A DNA stretch of 32,895 bases from Spartobacteria bacterium (lineage in GTDB: Bacteria; Verrucomicrobiota; Kiritimatiellia; RZYC01), in contig RZYC01000045.1 of NCBI GenBank assembly GCA_009930475.1, positions 1-32,895 on the forward strand, in the 5' to 3' direction. The notes beneath the pieces were generated by a model. It worked only from the letters and a program-made list of their open reading frames with translations. It was not told where the DNA came from and made no database searches. Both the position numbers and the translations under genes were made by a program. This document shows, piece by piece, positions 17,662-26,155 of this stretch; the first letter of the stretch is position 1, and every line of letters starts with the position of its first letter.

Positions 17662-18843
17662 ATGAAGCAGCACGTAATCTATATCGCCGGTGTTAAACAG
17701 CATGCCGGAAAAACCGTCAGCAGTCTCGGCATTATATCCGCTCTTATAAAAAAAATAGACCCGGCACGCATCGGATACATCAAACCAGTGGGTCAGGAAC
17801 TGAAAACCCTGCCAGACGGAACAAAAGTGGATAAGGATGCGGTGATTATAGAAAAATTCTGTCAGCTGAAAGATTTGGATTTAAAAATGGTGTCGCCGGT
17901 TCGCATTGGATCCGGAGTGACGAAACAGTACCTTGCAACGCTGGAAAAGGGTAGTATTACTGAGCAGTATGAACGGGACATCATGACAGCTGTTCGCTCT
18001 ATGCACGCCAAAGATGTCATCATTGCCGAAGGAACCGGACACCCCGGAGTAGGAAGTATCGTCGGCTTATCCAATGCCAGAGTGAGCAATTTGCTACAGG
18101 CGAAAATTCTTTACCTGGCGGGTGGAGGACTGGGAAGCACCATTGATGAAATGGATATCATGATGACGTATTTTCATGCATCCCGCTGCCAGATGAAGGG
18201 GGTCATATTCAACAAGGTATTACCTGATAAACTGTTGCAGATGAGAACGTTGTTAACAGAAAAATTTTTAAACAAGCATTTTGACTATTTACAGGAGCCG
18301 TTGAGCATTTACGGATTTTTGCCGGTGATTGATGATTTGAGCAAGCCATCCATGGAAGTAATCAAAGACCAGTGCTTTCCCGACGCATTTATTGTGGGAA
18401 AAATCATGACGGATCCTGCGTGGCGCGTTCCCGCTAGAGGCATTAAAATAATATCTCTTGCAAATAAATATTTCTCACCGGAGAAATACGGCGTGCACGA
18501 GCGGCAGATCCCTGTAATTGGAGCTGGCTCCATCAACCGACTTCACAAAATTCTAGACTACAATATGACACTTGATCCCGCAAACCGAATCGCCGGAATC
18601 ATTCTCACCTGTGGAGAGGCAACACCAAACTACAAAAACCAGATCAAAATGATCGAAGCCTCCGGCATTCCAGCTATTTATGTGAATCATGATACCGCGA
18701 CCACTGATTCAAAAATATATAAGTGCTTCAGTAATACTAAATTGCAAGTATATGACAATGTTAAGCATGAAGAGATCGTGAACATGTTTACGCAAGGCTT
18801 CGACGTAGATAAATTTATCCATGATATGGAAATCGAGCTGTAA
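17662..18843 (+). CDS. BioD/Pta-N-like P-loop protein (AAA_26) with a DRTGG-type C-terminal part
   Basis: This 393-residue protein has a deviant Walker A motif (GVKQHAGKT, residues 10-18) as in dethiobiotin synthetase and the N-terminal domain of phosphotransacetylase. EGTGHPGVGS (about 121-130) matches the BioD-type switch region and LYLAGGGLGST the next strand. The C-terminal 120 residues (VIGAGSINRLHKILDYN ... AGIILTCGE ... SGIPAIYVN) resemble the DRTGG domain, which is often a regulatory, ligand-binding module. There is no catalytic acetyltransferase domain. It therefore looks like the regulatory half of a long-form Pta standing alone, or an uncharacterised ATP-dependent ligase or sensor. 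It starts 21 nt after pepF. Confidence 0.75.
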   Translation: MKQHVIYIAGVKQHAGKTVSSLGIISALIKKIDPARIGYIKPVGQELKTLPDGTKVDKDAVIIEKFCQLKDLDLKMVSPVRIGSGVTKQYLATLEKGSITEQYERDIMTAVRSMHAKDVIIAEGTGHPGVGSIVGLSNARVSNLLQAKILYLAGGGLGSTIDEMDIMMTYFHASRCQMKGVIFNKVLPDKLLQMRTLLTEKFLNKHFDYLQEPLSIYGFLPVIDDLSKPSMEVIKDQCFPDAFIVGKIMTDPAWRVPARGIKIISLANKYFSPEKYGVHERQIPVIGAGSINRLHKILDYNMTLDPANRIAGIILTCGEATPNYKNQIKMIEASGIPAIYVNHDTATTDSKIYKCFSNTKLQVYDNVKHEEIVNMFTQGFDVDKFIHDMEIEL

Positions 18844-18960
18844 AACCAGGGGCACGGGCGTATACCAAATACGCTGAAACAACGCCCGCCGGCAGTCCAG
18901 ACAGAAACAAAAAGAAAGTACAGCCTACATGTTATGACACCTTGTGATCAAGAATAAAAT

Positions 18961-18989
18961 TATATATAGACTGGTGATATTTATATATA
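18961..18989 (+). repeat. AT-rich inverted repeat, copy 2
   Basis: Arm TATATATAG, spacer ACTGGTGATAT, arm TTATATATA. The arms pair at eight of nine positions, plus one possible G-U pair. It matches copy 3 (26156-26184) closely, including a spacer of the same 11-nt length with shared CTG and ATAT. It lies in the intergenic region before folD, where the left arm overlaps a possible -10 box. Confidence 0.6.
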
Positions 18990-19036
18990 TGAATAACAAA
19001 TCAGGTGGGTATAAAGGGGAATGTAGGCCTTTCGTC

Positions 19037-19065
19037 TTGTGTATCGCCTGCTTCTTCGTTATGTT
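19037..19065 (+). promoter_or_regulatory. Weak candidate promoter for the folD operon
   Basis: TTGTGT (19037-19042), 17 nt, TATGTT (19060-19065), predicting transcription about 27 nt before the folD ATG. The match is partial (3 of 6 and 4 of 6), and TTGTGA-17-TATAGA at 18942-18970 is an alternative. Confidence 0.3.
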
Positions 19066-19098
19066 GCGCAACTACAAAATTGAACGGGAGAACAGCAC

Positions 19099-19980
19099 AT
19101 GACTGCAACCATTTTGGACGGCAAAAAAATAGCGGAAACCATGCGCGAAGAAATTCGTGCGGATGTACTTAGATTACAAAAAAACGGGATCACTCCTGGA
19201 CTGGCCGTTTTGCTGGTGGGAGACGACCCTGCTTCACGTTCCTATGTCACGGCGAAAGAACGAGCCTGTGAGGCCACAGGAATTTACTCAAAGGAAGTAC
19301 GACTGGATGCGACGGCATCAAAAGATGAGATTCTTCAGACAGTACGCGAGTTTAATAACGATGCGGCGATTGACGGGATATTGGTTCAACTGCCCTTGCC
19401 AGATGGCCGTATGGAGCAGGAGGTCATTGAAACCATTCTCCCAGAAAAGGATGTTGATGGATTTCATCCTGAAAGTGTGGGACGCATGATGCTGGGACTG
19501 CCCACATTTTTACCATGTACTCCCCATGGAGTGCTGCATATTCTTAAACGCTCAGGCGTCGACACCAAAGGCAAACATGCTGTTATCGTAGGGCGCAGTA
19601 ATATCGTGGGGCGACCGTTATCAAATATGCTGTCACTAAAAACAGAGATGGGCAATGCCACCGTTACTATGTGCCATACCGGCACCAATGATTTGGGCTA
19701 CTTTACACGGCAGGCAGATATTCTCATCGCGGCAGCAGGACGTCCACATACGATCACAGCCGATATGGTTAAAGAAGATGCTGTTGTTATCGACGTGGGC
19801 GTTAATCGGGTGGATGATGCTTCAAAAGCACGGGGATACCGCCTTGTTGGTGATGTCGACTTTGAGGCCGTTAAAGCAAAAGCCTCTATGATCACGCCTG
19901 TTCCCGGCGGAGTCGGCCCCATGACGATTACGATGTTGTTGTTCAATACGTTACAGTCGGCAAAAAACAGACTGAAATAA
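19099..19980 (+). CDS. folD: Bifunctional methylenetetrahydrofolate dehydrogenase / methenyl-THF cyclohydrolase
   Basis: This 293-residue FolD interconverts methylene-THF, methenyl-THF and formyl-THF, supplying one-carbon units. The catalytic Tyr49 and Lys53 (SYVTAKERA) are present, as are the QLPLP motif, the NADP-binding VGRSNIVGRPLSNML and the C-terminal PVPGGVGPMT signature. GGGAG lies 8 nt before the ATG. It opens a six-gene set in which every junction is between a 4-bp overlap and a 12-nt gap. It fits with the RpiB-GlyA fusion elsewhere in the window, since SHMT makes the methylene-THF that FolD uses, though the genes are not linked in one operon. Confidence 0.97.
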   Translation: MTATILDGKKIAETMREEIRADVLRLQKNGITPGLAVLLVGDDPASRSYVTAKERACEATGIYSKEVRLDATASKDEILQTVREFNNDAAIDGILVQLPLPDGRMEQEVIETILPEKDVDGFHPESVGRMMLGLPTFLPCTPHGVLHILKRSGVDTKGKHAVIVGRSNIVGRPLSNMLSLKTEMGNATVTMCHTGTNDLGYFTRQADILIAAAGRPHTITADMVKEDAVVIDVGVNRVDDASKARGYRLVGDVDFEAVKAKASMITPVPGGVGPMTITMLLFNTLQSAKNRLK

Positions 19981-19992
19981 CGGAGTTTCTGA

Positions 19993-21114
19993 TTGAACAC
20001 AATTACACGATACATTCTGAAAGACTACGTTGCCACCTTGGTGATGACCATTCTTGTTTTCACATTTGTGATGTGCGTTGGAACGGTCATCAAAGCCATT
20101 GATCTGGTAGCTAGAGGGGTGTCCTTCGGGATTATTCTTCAGGTCTTTCTCGCCAATATTCCGTTCATCCTTTCTTTCACGATTCCCATGAGTTCGCTGA
20201 CCACTGTGCTGCTGATTTTCAGCCGCCTGTCGCTGGACGGTGAAATCACGGCGATGAAGGCGTCCGGCATTACCATGTGGCAGATAATCAGCGGACCAAT
20301 ATTGATGTCGATCCTGCTCTCGGGACTTTGTGTCTACCTCAATAGCTGGGCCGCACCAAATAGTCATTTTGCGAATCGGAAGATATTGCGGTCGGTAGGC
20401 GTTGAACAACCGATCAATCTATTGGAAGAGGGACGTTTTGTCAGAGACTTTCCTAATGTGATGATTTATGTCGGCAGTAAAAGTGATAATAAGCTGGGCG
20501 ATATTGTGGTTTATGAATTGGGCGATAAAGGGGTTAAACGTAATATCCGCGCTAAATCAGGCGACATTATTACGGATAATACAAACCACATCATTTATGT
20601 GGAAATGTACGACGTACGTATTGATCAGCCCAGCGAAGATGCACCGATGGATCTGTCCAAATCGAAAACTGTCAACGCGAGAAAATACCCTGTTCGTTTG
20701 GATTTCTCCCAGTTGATGGACGATGACCGAATTACAAAAAAAGTGCCGGACATGACCATGCCCGAACTGATTAATGCGGTTAAAAATGTGCGACAGGCTT
20801 ATCCCGATTTGAACGAAAAGGATTTGCTCATTCAACGCATGAAACTTGTGGTCTCGGCTAATGAACGACTGGCCTTATCGTTGGCGTGCTTCTCTTTCAC
20901 CATTCTTGGTATCCCACTCGGTTTCAAAAACAAACGAAAAGAATCATCAATCGGTATCGGGGTCAGTCTTTTGATTGTTTTTCTGTTCTACCTGTTTATC
21001 ATTATTGCTGACTCGCTGGTTCGGTCGCCCCATTTACATCCAGATATGATTATTTGGATTCCTGTAATGATATCTGAAATAGCCGGACTGCTGTTGATCA
21101 AAAGGGCCAATTGA
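19993..21114 (+). CDS. LptF/LptG-family permease (YjgP/YjgQ)
   Basis: This 373-residue inner-membrane protein has the YjgP/YjgQ layout: two or three N-terminal membrane segments (about 13-35, 53-75 and 95-118), a periplasmic beta-jellyroll domain (about 130-270), and three C-terminal segments (about 285-310, 318-338 and 345-368). LptF and LptG, with the ATPase LptB, extract lipopolysaccharide from the inner membrane, so the gene implies an LPS-bearing outer membrane. Only one permease gene is here; its partner must be elsewhere, and I cannot tell F from G. The start is TTG, with CGGAG 7 nt upstream, and no better start lies in frame. It sits 12 nt after folD. Confidence 0.92.
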   Translation: MNTITRYILKDYVATLVMTILVFTFVMCVGTVIKAIDLVARGVSFGIILQVFLANIPFILSFTIPMSSLTTVLLIFSRLSLDGEITAMKASGITMWQIISGPILMSILLSGLCVYLNSWAAPNSHFANRKILRSVGVEQPINLLEEGRFVRDFPNVMIYVGSKSDNKLGDIVVYELGDKGVKRNIRAKSGDIITDNTNHIIYVEMYDVRIDQPSEDAPMDLSKSKTVNARKYPVRLDFSQLMDDDRITKKVPDMTMPELINAVKNVRQAYPDLNEKDLLIQRMKLVVSANERLALSLACFSFTILGIPLGFKNKRKESSIGIGVSLLIVFLFYLFIIIADSLVRSPHLHPDMIIWIPVMISEIAGLLLIKRAN

Positions 21115-21115
21115 T

Positions 21116-21850
21116 GTGAAAAAAATCCGTGTTGATCAGTTGATGGTCGTTCGAGGACTGGCCGAAAGCCGCGAAAAGGCGCAACGACTGATCCGCAGCG
21201 GGGTCGTCAGGATGAACGATCAGGTGTTGTCCAAACCGGGCCACACCATTGCGGATGAATCCGATCTGGTCGTCACACAGGCGGAGCGATTTGTCAGCAG
21301 GGGCGGCGAAAAACTACAGGGTGCTTTTGATGTTTTTAATTTGGATGCAGCCGGGCTGGTGTGCATGGACGTCGGAGCCTCAACCGGTGGTTTTACCGAC
21401 TGCCTGCTGCAGCATGGTGCTACGAAAATATATGCCGTTGATGTAGGCAAGGGACAGCTGCACTGGATTCTGCGTAACGATGAACGGGTTGTCGTCATGG
21501 AAGAAACCAACGCCCGCTATTTGCAACAGTCACAATTCGACCGTCCGATCCACATGGGGGTAACCGATGTATCCTTTATATCTCTGACTAAAATCCTGCC
21601 GGCCATGGTTTCCGTCATGCAACCCAAATCAGCTCTGGTTGCGTTAATAAAACCGCAGTTTGAAGCCGGACGCAGTCAGGTCGGCAAAGGCGGAGTTGTT
21701 CGGGATGAAGCAGTTCGCCGCGAAGTCGTCCAGCGCATTAAACGATTTGGAATAGAAGAATTGCATATGAAATTGATCGGTATCAGTGAATCACCTTTAC
21801 GGGGTCCAGCTGGCAACATTGAATATTTATCCTGTTGGGAGACAACATGA
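21116..21850 (+). CDS. tlyA: TlyA-family rRNA 2'-O-methyltransferase / hemolysin A-like
   Basis: This 244-residue protein has an N-terminal S4 RNA-binding domain (about 3-63: RVDQLMVVRGLAESREKAQRLI pattern, shown here by its ends) and an RrmJ/FtsJ-type SAM-dependent methyltransferase domain. The SAM loop reads MDVGASTGGFTDCLL near residue 82. TLyA proteins in mycobacteria 2'-O-methylate 16S and 23S rRNA; the hemolysin name is historical. The start is GTG, one base after the permease stop, with only a weak AAGGG upstream, suggesting translational coupling. The last codons overlap nadK by 4 bp. Confidence 0.92.
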   Translation: MKKIRVDQLMVVRGLAESREKAQRLIRSGVVRMNDQVLSKPGHTIADESDLVVTQAERFVSRGGEKLQGAFDVFNLDAAGLVCMDVGASTGGFTDCLLQHGATKIYAVDVGKGQLHWILRNDERVVVMEETNARYLQQSQFDRPIHMGVTDVSFISLTKILPAMVSVMQPKSALVALIKPQFEAGRSQVGKGGVVRDEAVRREVVQRIKRFGIEELHMKLIGISESPLRGPAGNIEYLSCWETT

Positions 21851-22692
21851 AATCATTGGGTATCGTAGTTAATTATGAAAAAAACAATGCTGACGAAGCA
21901 TTAAAAGAGCTGACTGCTCTGGCACAAGCCATGGATATAAATGTCTTGGTTATCACCAACAAAACGACCCAGCACGATATGCGTGAGCTAGATGCCATCA
22001 TTACACTGGGTGGTGACGGAACCATGCTGCGGGCGATAAAACTCATGGGGGATCTGCAAATTCCGATCATTGGTAAAAATCTTGGCCGCCTCGGATTTTT
22101 GACCTGTGCGCAGGATGTAGATATGAAGCAGATCCTTTCCTCGTTGCATGAGGGAAAATACGAGCTGTATGCACGAACCCTTCTGGGCGGGTCTCTGCAT
22201 CATGACAGCAAGAACGACCTTACATTTCATGCGCTGAATGACATCACGCTGGGGTGGTCTTCGTCGTCCCGTATCGTGGCGTTACGCCTGGACATCGATG
22301 GCGAATATGTCACGACCTACGAATGTGACGGATTGATCATATCCACGCCTACCGGCAGCACCGGTCATTCGCTGTCCGTAGGCGGGCCGATTATTCATCC
22401 CTCATCTAAGGTATTATCTATCAACCCCATCTCTCCGCACACACTGAGTTCCAGACCGTTGATCGTACCGGATACGGCAACGATTACGATATCGGTGCAT
22501 CGAACGCACGGAGCTCTATTGTGCTCGGTAGATGGCCGCGAGATACACCCGCTGATCCAGCAGGACTATATTCATATTTCCCGCAGGGAGTACCCCGTAT
22601 ATTTCATCCAGCTTCCAGAACACAATTATTACGGCATGCTTCGCAAAAAACTTAACTGGAGCGGTTCAAGCCTGGAAGATTCCACCCACTAA
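21847..22692 (+). CDS. nadK: NAD kinase
   Basis: This 281-residue enzyme phosphorylates NAD to NADP. The GGDGTM motif with catalytic Asp57 (residues 55-60), the NLGRLGFL segment and the ECDGLIISTPTGSTGHSLS nucleotide-binding region are all intact. The ATG overlaps the tlyA stop (ATGA), and GGGAG lies 5 nt upstream. The tlyA-nadK pairing is common in bacteria. An upstream in-frame ATG at 21835 would lie inside tlyA and is less likely. Confidence 0.96.
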   Translation: MKSLGIVVNYEKNNADEALKELTALAQAMDINVLVITNKTTQHDMRELDAIITLGGDGTMLRAIKLMGDLQIPIIGKNLGRLGFLTCAQDVDMKQILSSLHEGKYELYARTLLGGSLHHDSKNDLTFHALNDITLGWSSSSRIVALRLDIDGEYVTTYECDGLIISTPTGSTGHSLSVGGPIIHPSSKVLSINPISPHTLSSRPLIVPDTATITISVHRTHGALLCSVDGREIHPLIQQDYIHISRREYPVYFIQLPEHNYYGMLRKKLNWSGSSLEDSTH

Positions 22693-22704
22693 CGTGACGC
22701 CATC

Positions 22705-23394
22705 ATGACCGTATTGTTCGATACAAGTGCGATTGATGCTTCGCTGCACGCTTTTCAGCAGAAATTCTCCCAGATCAATCACGGCCTGACGCGCGGACGT
22801 GATGAGTTTACCACGGAACTCCGACAAAACATTATTGATGCTTACACGTTTTTAAATGAGCAGCTTAAACTGGGCATTCGCCTTTTCAGTCCAGCAGGTC
22901 TGCATATTATGTTGGAATTAAATCATATCGTCCTGTGCGGATGCAATTCACGGGTTCGTCTTCAATACCATTCTCATGTCCTGGCTACGCGTGCCCGGTT
23001 TTTAAAAAATATAACCAAAACACGAAGCTGGGTCTTAAAAAAACATCAGGGATACCCCCCCAGAAAACTGGCCGTTGAATTCTATTTCCGAGCCATCAGC
23101 CAACCTCAGTTATTTATTGAAGGCAACCACCGTACAGAAAATATCATCATGAATTATATTCTGGTCAGCAAAGGAGCCAACCCTTTTATAATTTCTCCAG
23201 ATACCGCACACCGTTATTTGGAACTATCAGGCGATATGAAGTTTACAGAAAAAGAAAATCCTATTCATCATGTACTTGGCAGCGGAAAGCGGAAAAAAGA
23301 ATTACGAAAACTCATTGAGCAATGTGAATCCAACCGTTACGTTTCGGCCACCAATGTTAAAACACGGTTAAATGTAAGTGAGGATGATTTATGA
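22705..23394 (+). CDS. Fic-like protein with altered active site
   Basis: This 229-residue protein carries a Fic-like motif near residues 133-144 (QPQLFIEGNHRT). The canonical motif is HxFx(D/E)GN(K/G)R, in which His is the catalytic base for AMP transfer; here the equivalent position is Gln135, while Glu139, Gly140, Asn141 and Arg143 are kept. A following helix and the C-terminal winged-helix-like stretch (NRYVSATNVKTRLNV) also fit Fic-family layouts. It may be an inactive, a dephospho-type or a binding-only Fic relative, so the activity is uncertain. It starts 12 nt after nadK and overlaps the Na/Pi cotransporter gene by 4 bp, so it may act with that transporter. There is no obvious ribosome-binding site. 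Confidence 0.6.
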   Translation: MTVLFDTSAIDASLHAFQQKFSQINHGLTRGRDEFTTELRQNIIDAYTFLNEQLKLGIRLFSPAGLHIMLELNHIVLCGCNSRVRLQYHSHVLATRARFLKNITKTRSWVLKKHQGYPPRKLAVEFYFRAISQPQLFIEGNHRTENIIMNYILVSKGANPFIISPDTAHRYLELSGDMKFTEKENPIHHVLGSGKRKKELRKLIEQCESNRYVSATNVKTRLNVSEDDL

Positions 23395-25067
23395 GCGGCT
23401 GGGCAACCTTCTTTAGCCTTACGGGCGGTCTAGGACTATTTCTTTACGGAATGGATGTCATGAGTTCAGGCATCCAGAAAAGCGCAGGCAACCGCATGCG
23501 CAACATTATGAACCGCCTTACGTCAAATCGGATCGCCGGCGTTTTCACCGGCATGATGGTCACCGGTATTATCCAGTCTTCTTCTGCGACAACGGTGATG
23601 CTCGTCAGCCTAGTCAACGCCGAACTGGTATCCCTGGTTCAGGCCATCGGTGTCATCATGGGTGCCAATATAGGTACAACCATGACGGCATGGATTGTGG
23701 CGCTGCTCGGTTTTAAAATGAAAATCACTATGCTGGCCATGCCCGCCATTGCCCTGTCGATGCCGTTCTTTTTCAGTAAATACGAAAAACGGCGCGATAT
23801 CGCACGCGGACTGCTCGGCTTTGGAATTCTGTTTCTCGGACTCCATATGATGAAAGAATCCGTTCCTGACCTGAGCGCGCACCCCAACTACCTCTCATTC
23901 GTTCAAACGATCTCAAATTACGGATTCTTCTCCGTTCTACTCTTTGTACTCATTGGAACCCTTGTCACCATCGCCGTGCAGTCATCCTCTGCCGCCATGG
24001 CGATCACCATTATGATGGCCTATGCCGGGTGGATTGGTTACGAAGCGGCCGTCGCCATCGTTCTGGGTGAAAATATCGGAACAACCGTCACCGCAAACCT
24101 CGCGGCCATGGGTATGAGTACCAACGCAAAACGTGCCGCTCTGGCGCATACAGTATTCAATTCTATCGGCGTTTTGTGGGTTCTCGTATTGTTCTACCCC
24201 TTTATCCACATGGTCGATGCACTCGTTCCCGGCGATATAACAGATCCTGCAACGCTACCCATTCACCTGTCCATGTTTCACACCATGTTTAACATCACAA
24301 ATACCTTTGTCATGATATGGTTTGTTCCGCAAATCGCCAATCTGGTCACCCGCATTCTGCCCATGCACGAAAAAAAGAGCACCAAGGGCTACAAACTGCC
24401 CATGGCGCCCGCCCATATCCCTGATGCCGCCGAATCCAATCTGATCACAGCCCGTGCTGAACTTGGAAAATTTTCCCAGTTTATCCATGCCATGCTACTG
24501 CGTATCATGAATCTTACAGATGTTACCGATCCTGAACAAATCGAGCGCGTCAAAGATGAAATGTGCGAAGAAGAAACACAAACCGACATCATGCAGGAAG
24601 TCATCGCCCGCTTCCTCATGGACTGCACAACGGACGGCATGAGCGATCGACAAATACGCATGTCCACAAACTACCAGCGTATTGCCCATGAACTAGAAAG
24701 CATCGCCGACAGCTGTCTGAACATTGCATTTCTGTTTGCCCGCAATCCCGACTGGAAAGCGAAATTACATAAAAAGGCTCCTGACCAGTTTATGAATTAC
24801 ATATCCCTTGTACTCGATTTTCTAAATTACAATTCAGATTTCGCACAGCACCAACTCAAAAACTACGATTTCAACATTGCAGTAAATCTGGAAGTCGCCA
24901 TCAATCAAAAACGCGACCAGCTACAACGCATTTCGCGACGTAAACTGGAAAAAGGCGCGGATGTCCGCTCGGAACTGTTTTTCCTCGATGTTGTGCGACA
25001 CCTCGAGCATATCGGCGATTACAGCCTGAATATAGCCCAAGCCATCCGTGAACTGGACGATAACTAA
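23391..25067 (+). CDS. Na/Pi cotransporter family protein with PhoU-like C-terminus
   Basis: This 558-residue protein has an N-terminal membrane region with the duplicated NptA/NaPi-II repeat. The first repeat has GIIQSSSATTVM then GANIGTTMTAW; the second has AVQSSSAAMAI then GENIGTTVTANLAA. These QSSS motifs form the sodium/phosphate site. A cytoplasmic helical PhoU-like domain occupies about residues 345-558 (two E-R-A/H-D repeats, ending HLEHIGDYSLNIAQAI). Such proteins import phosphate with sodium. The ATG overlaps the preceding stop (ATGA), and GAGG is 7 nt upstream. It is the last gene of the set; a hairpin follows at 25077. Confidence 0.94.
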   Translation: MSGWATFFSLTGGLGLFLYGMDVMSSGIQKSAGNRMRNIMNRLTSNRIAGVFTGMMVTGIIQSSSATTVMLVSLVNAELVSLVQAIGVIMGANIGTTMTAWIVALLGFKMKITMLAMPAIALSMPFFFSKYEKRRDIARGLLGFGILFLGLHMMKESVPDLSAHPNYLSFVQTISNYGFFSVLLFVLIGTLVTIAVQSSSAAMAITIMMAYAGWIGYEAAVAIVLGENIGTTVTANLAAMGMSTNAKRAALAHTVFNSIGVLWVLVLFYPFIHMVDALVPGDITDPATLPIHLSMFHTMFNITNTFVMIWFVPQIANLVTRILPMHEKKSTKGYKLPMAPAHIPDAAESNLITARAELGKFSQFIHAMLLRIMNLTDVTDPEQIERVKDEMCEEETQTDIMQEVIARFLMDCTTDGMSDRQIRMSTNYQRIAHELESIADSCLNIAFLFARNPDWKAKLHKKAPDQFMNYISLVLDFLNYNSDFAQHQLKNYDFNIAVNLEVAINQKRDQLQRISRRKLEKGADVRSELFFLDVVRHLEHIGDYSLNIAQAIRELDDN

Positions 25068-25076
25068 GCAAAGCAT

Positions 25077-25100
25077 TGCTAGACCCCGTTCGGCCTAGCA
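25077..25100. repeat. Short hairpin at the transposase 3' end
   Basis: TGCTAG (25077-25082) pairs with CTAGCA (25095-25100), with two further C-G pairs inside. The stop codon of the transposase (minus strand) lies in the right arm. It sits between convergent genes. It has no T-tract on either side, so it may be a weak bidirectional terminator or a remnant of the insertion end. Confidence 0.4.
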
Positions 25101-26108
25101 CCAGCGGCTCAAATCACGGATCGTAAACAAATCCCCCCAGCCACCGCGCGTCTTTCTGGCACCATGTTTTCGTGATGACGAAAAATAATCGCGATTATGC
25201 TCAAAGAATTCCTCAACAAAGGCCAGGGAACCAAACACCTGCCCATCGCAAAAATACCTGCTGCGGCATTGCAACCGTTCAAAATCGGAAATCTTCATCC
25301 GTTTCTTCAGTTTATCTGGAATCATAGTCCTGTCCAGCATCGCAAGTTGTGGATTACACCGAATCTCATCATACATCAGCACCCGTTCCCAATACACATC
25401 AGAGGCCGCATCCCACACATCAATCGATTCCTTTTCCCTCACCGCATCGTCCAGACGTGCTACACCAGATGCGAGCTTCATGATCCCCCGCCGCGCACAC
25501 ATCACGCCACCCATGGCTTCACCAAGCCCGCAAAAACGGTACCATTTCGGATCATCCACCATTCCAGCCCTCACAGGATTCATTTCAATGTATGCCGCCA
25601 TCGTCCGCAAAGCAGCCCCATCCTCCACCAAAACACTTTTAAATCGACGATCCCATAACGTACCCAAACGCCCGTTCCTACGATTATACCAGCATGAAAA
25701 CCGTTGTTTGACCTGTTTCATAAATTCACTGATATCATGCATACGTACCAAATAGGTCTGTTTATCTTCAGCCACCATATCAACCAGCCCCTCCGCCTCC
25801 CATTCCTTCCAGCGACCGCAAATTTCCCCGACCTCGCCCTCAGAGTACAAAAAGTGCAGCCGGCGGATCAATTCGTCATCTGTAATCAGCCGCACACCAT
25901 CTCGTTCCGGCTCCTCAAGTAACAAATGAATGTGGTTTGTCATCACTGCGTAGGTTAGCACATGAACCCCCGTAAACCCTTCAACCCTGCGAATCAATCG
26001 GCGCATGTGCTCCTTTTCCAAAGTACCCAATATCATGTCGCGATTAACAATGCGCGACATGCAGTGATAATAGGCCAAGTGATCCCGCTTTATTCGTTTC
26101 TGTCTCAT
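25095..26108 (-). CDS. REP-associated tyrosine transposase (Y1/HUH family, IS200-like)
   Basis: The 337-residue protein has the Y1 transposase fold: the YYHCMSRIVNR start, the HUH motif (H59-I-H61 in TNHIHLLLE), and a helix holding the candidate catalytic Tyr141 (SCWYNRR) ahead of the GTLWDRRFKS and EMNPVRAG signatures. It would nick and join single-stranded DNA at hairpins. It is longer than classical IS200 TnpA (about 150 residues): there is an insert at about 67-128 and a C-terminal extension beyond about 185. I chose the ATG at 26108; the TTG at 26150 lacks a ribosome-binding site. No flanking terminal repeats of a full insertion sequence are seen, so it is probably a domesticated REP-type enzyme. 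Confidence 0.88.
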   Translation of the reverse strand: MRQKRIKRDHLAYYHCMSRIVNRDMILGTLEKEHMRRLIRRVEGFTGVHVLTYAVMTNHIHLLLEEPERDGVRLITDDELIRRLHFLYSEGEVGEICGRWKEWEAEGLVDMVAEDKQTYLVRMHDISEFMKQVKQRFSCWYNRRNGRLGTLWDRRFKSVLVEDGAALRTMAAYIEMNPVRAGMVDDPKWYRFCGLGEAMGGVMCARRGIMKLASGVARLDDAVREKESIDVWDAASDVYWERVLMYDEIRCNPQLAMLDRTMIPDKLKKRMKISDFERLQCRSRYFCDGQVFGSLAFVEEFFEHNRDYFSSSRKHGARKTRGGWGDLFTIRDLSRWC

Positions 26109-26155
26109 GCCTGCAAAGAAAGCACAACGGAGATATGTCTGCAACAACAAAAGTT

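Larger units (their letters stand above)
18844..19098. other. Intergenic region upstream of folD
   Basis: These 255 bp hold no gene that I can support. Just after the P-loop gene, CGGGCGT (18855-18861) can pair with ACGCCCG (18882-18888), or the inner GCGTAT can pair with ATACGC; there is no T-tract, so a terminator is doubtful. The middle carries copy 2 of the AT-rich inverted repeat. Possible promoter pairs are TTGTGA/TATAGA (18942-18970) and TTGTGT/TATGTT (19037-19065), both with 17-nt spacing. Confidence 0.5.

Noticed and set aside
18855-18888. Terminator or riboswitch after the P-loop gene
   Set aside because: Two mutually exclusive short stems can be drawn, but there is no T-tract and no known riboswitch core; too weak to call.
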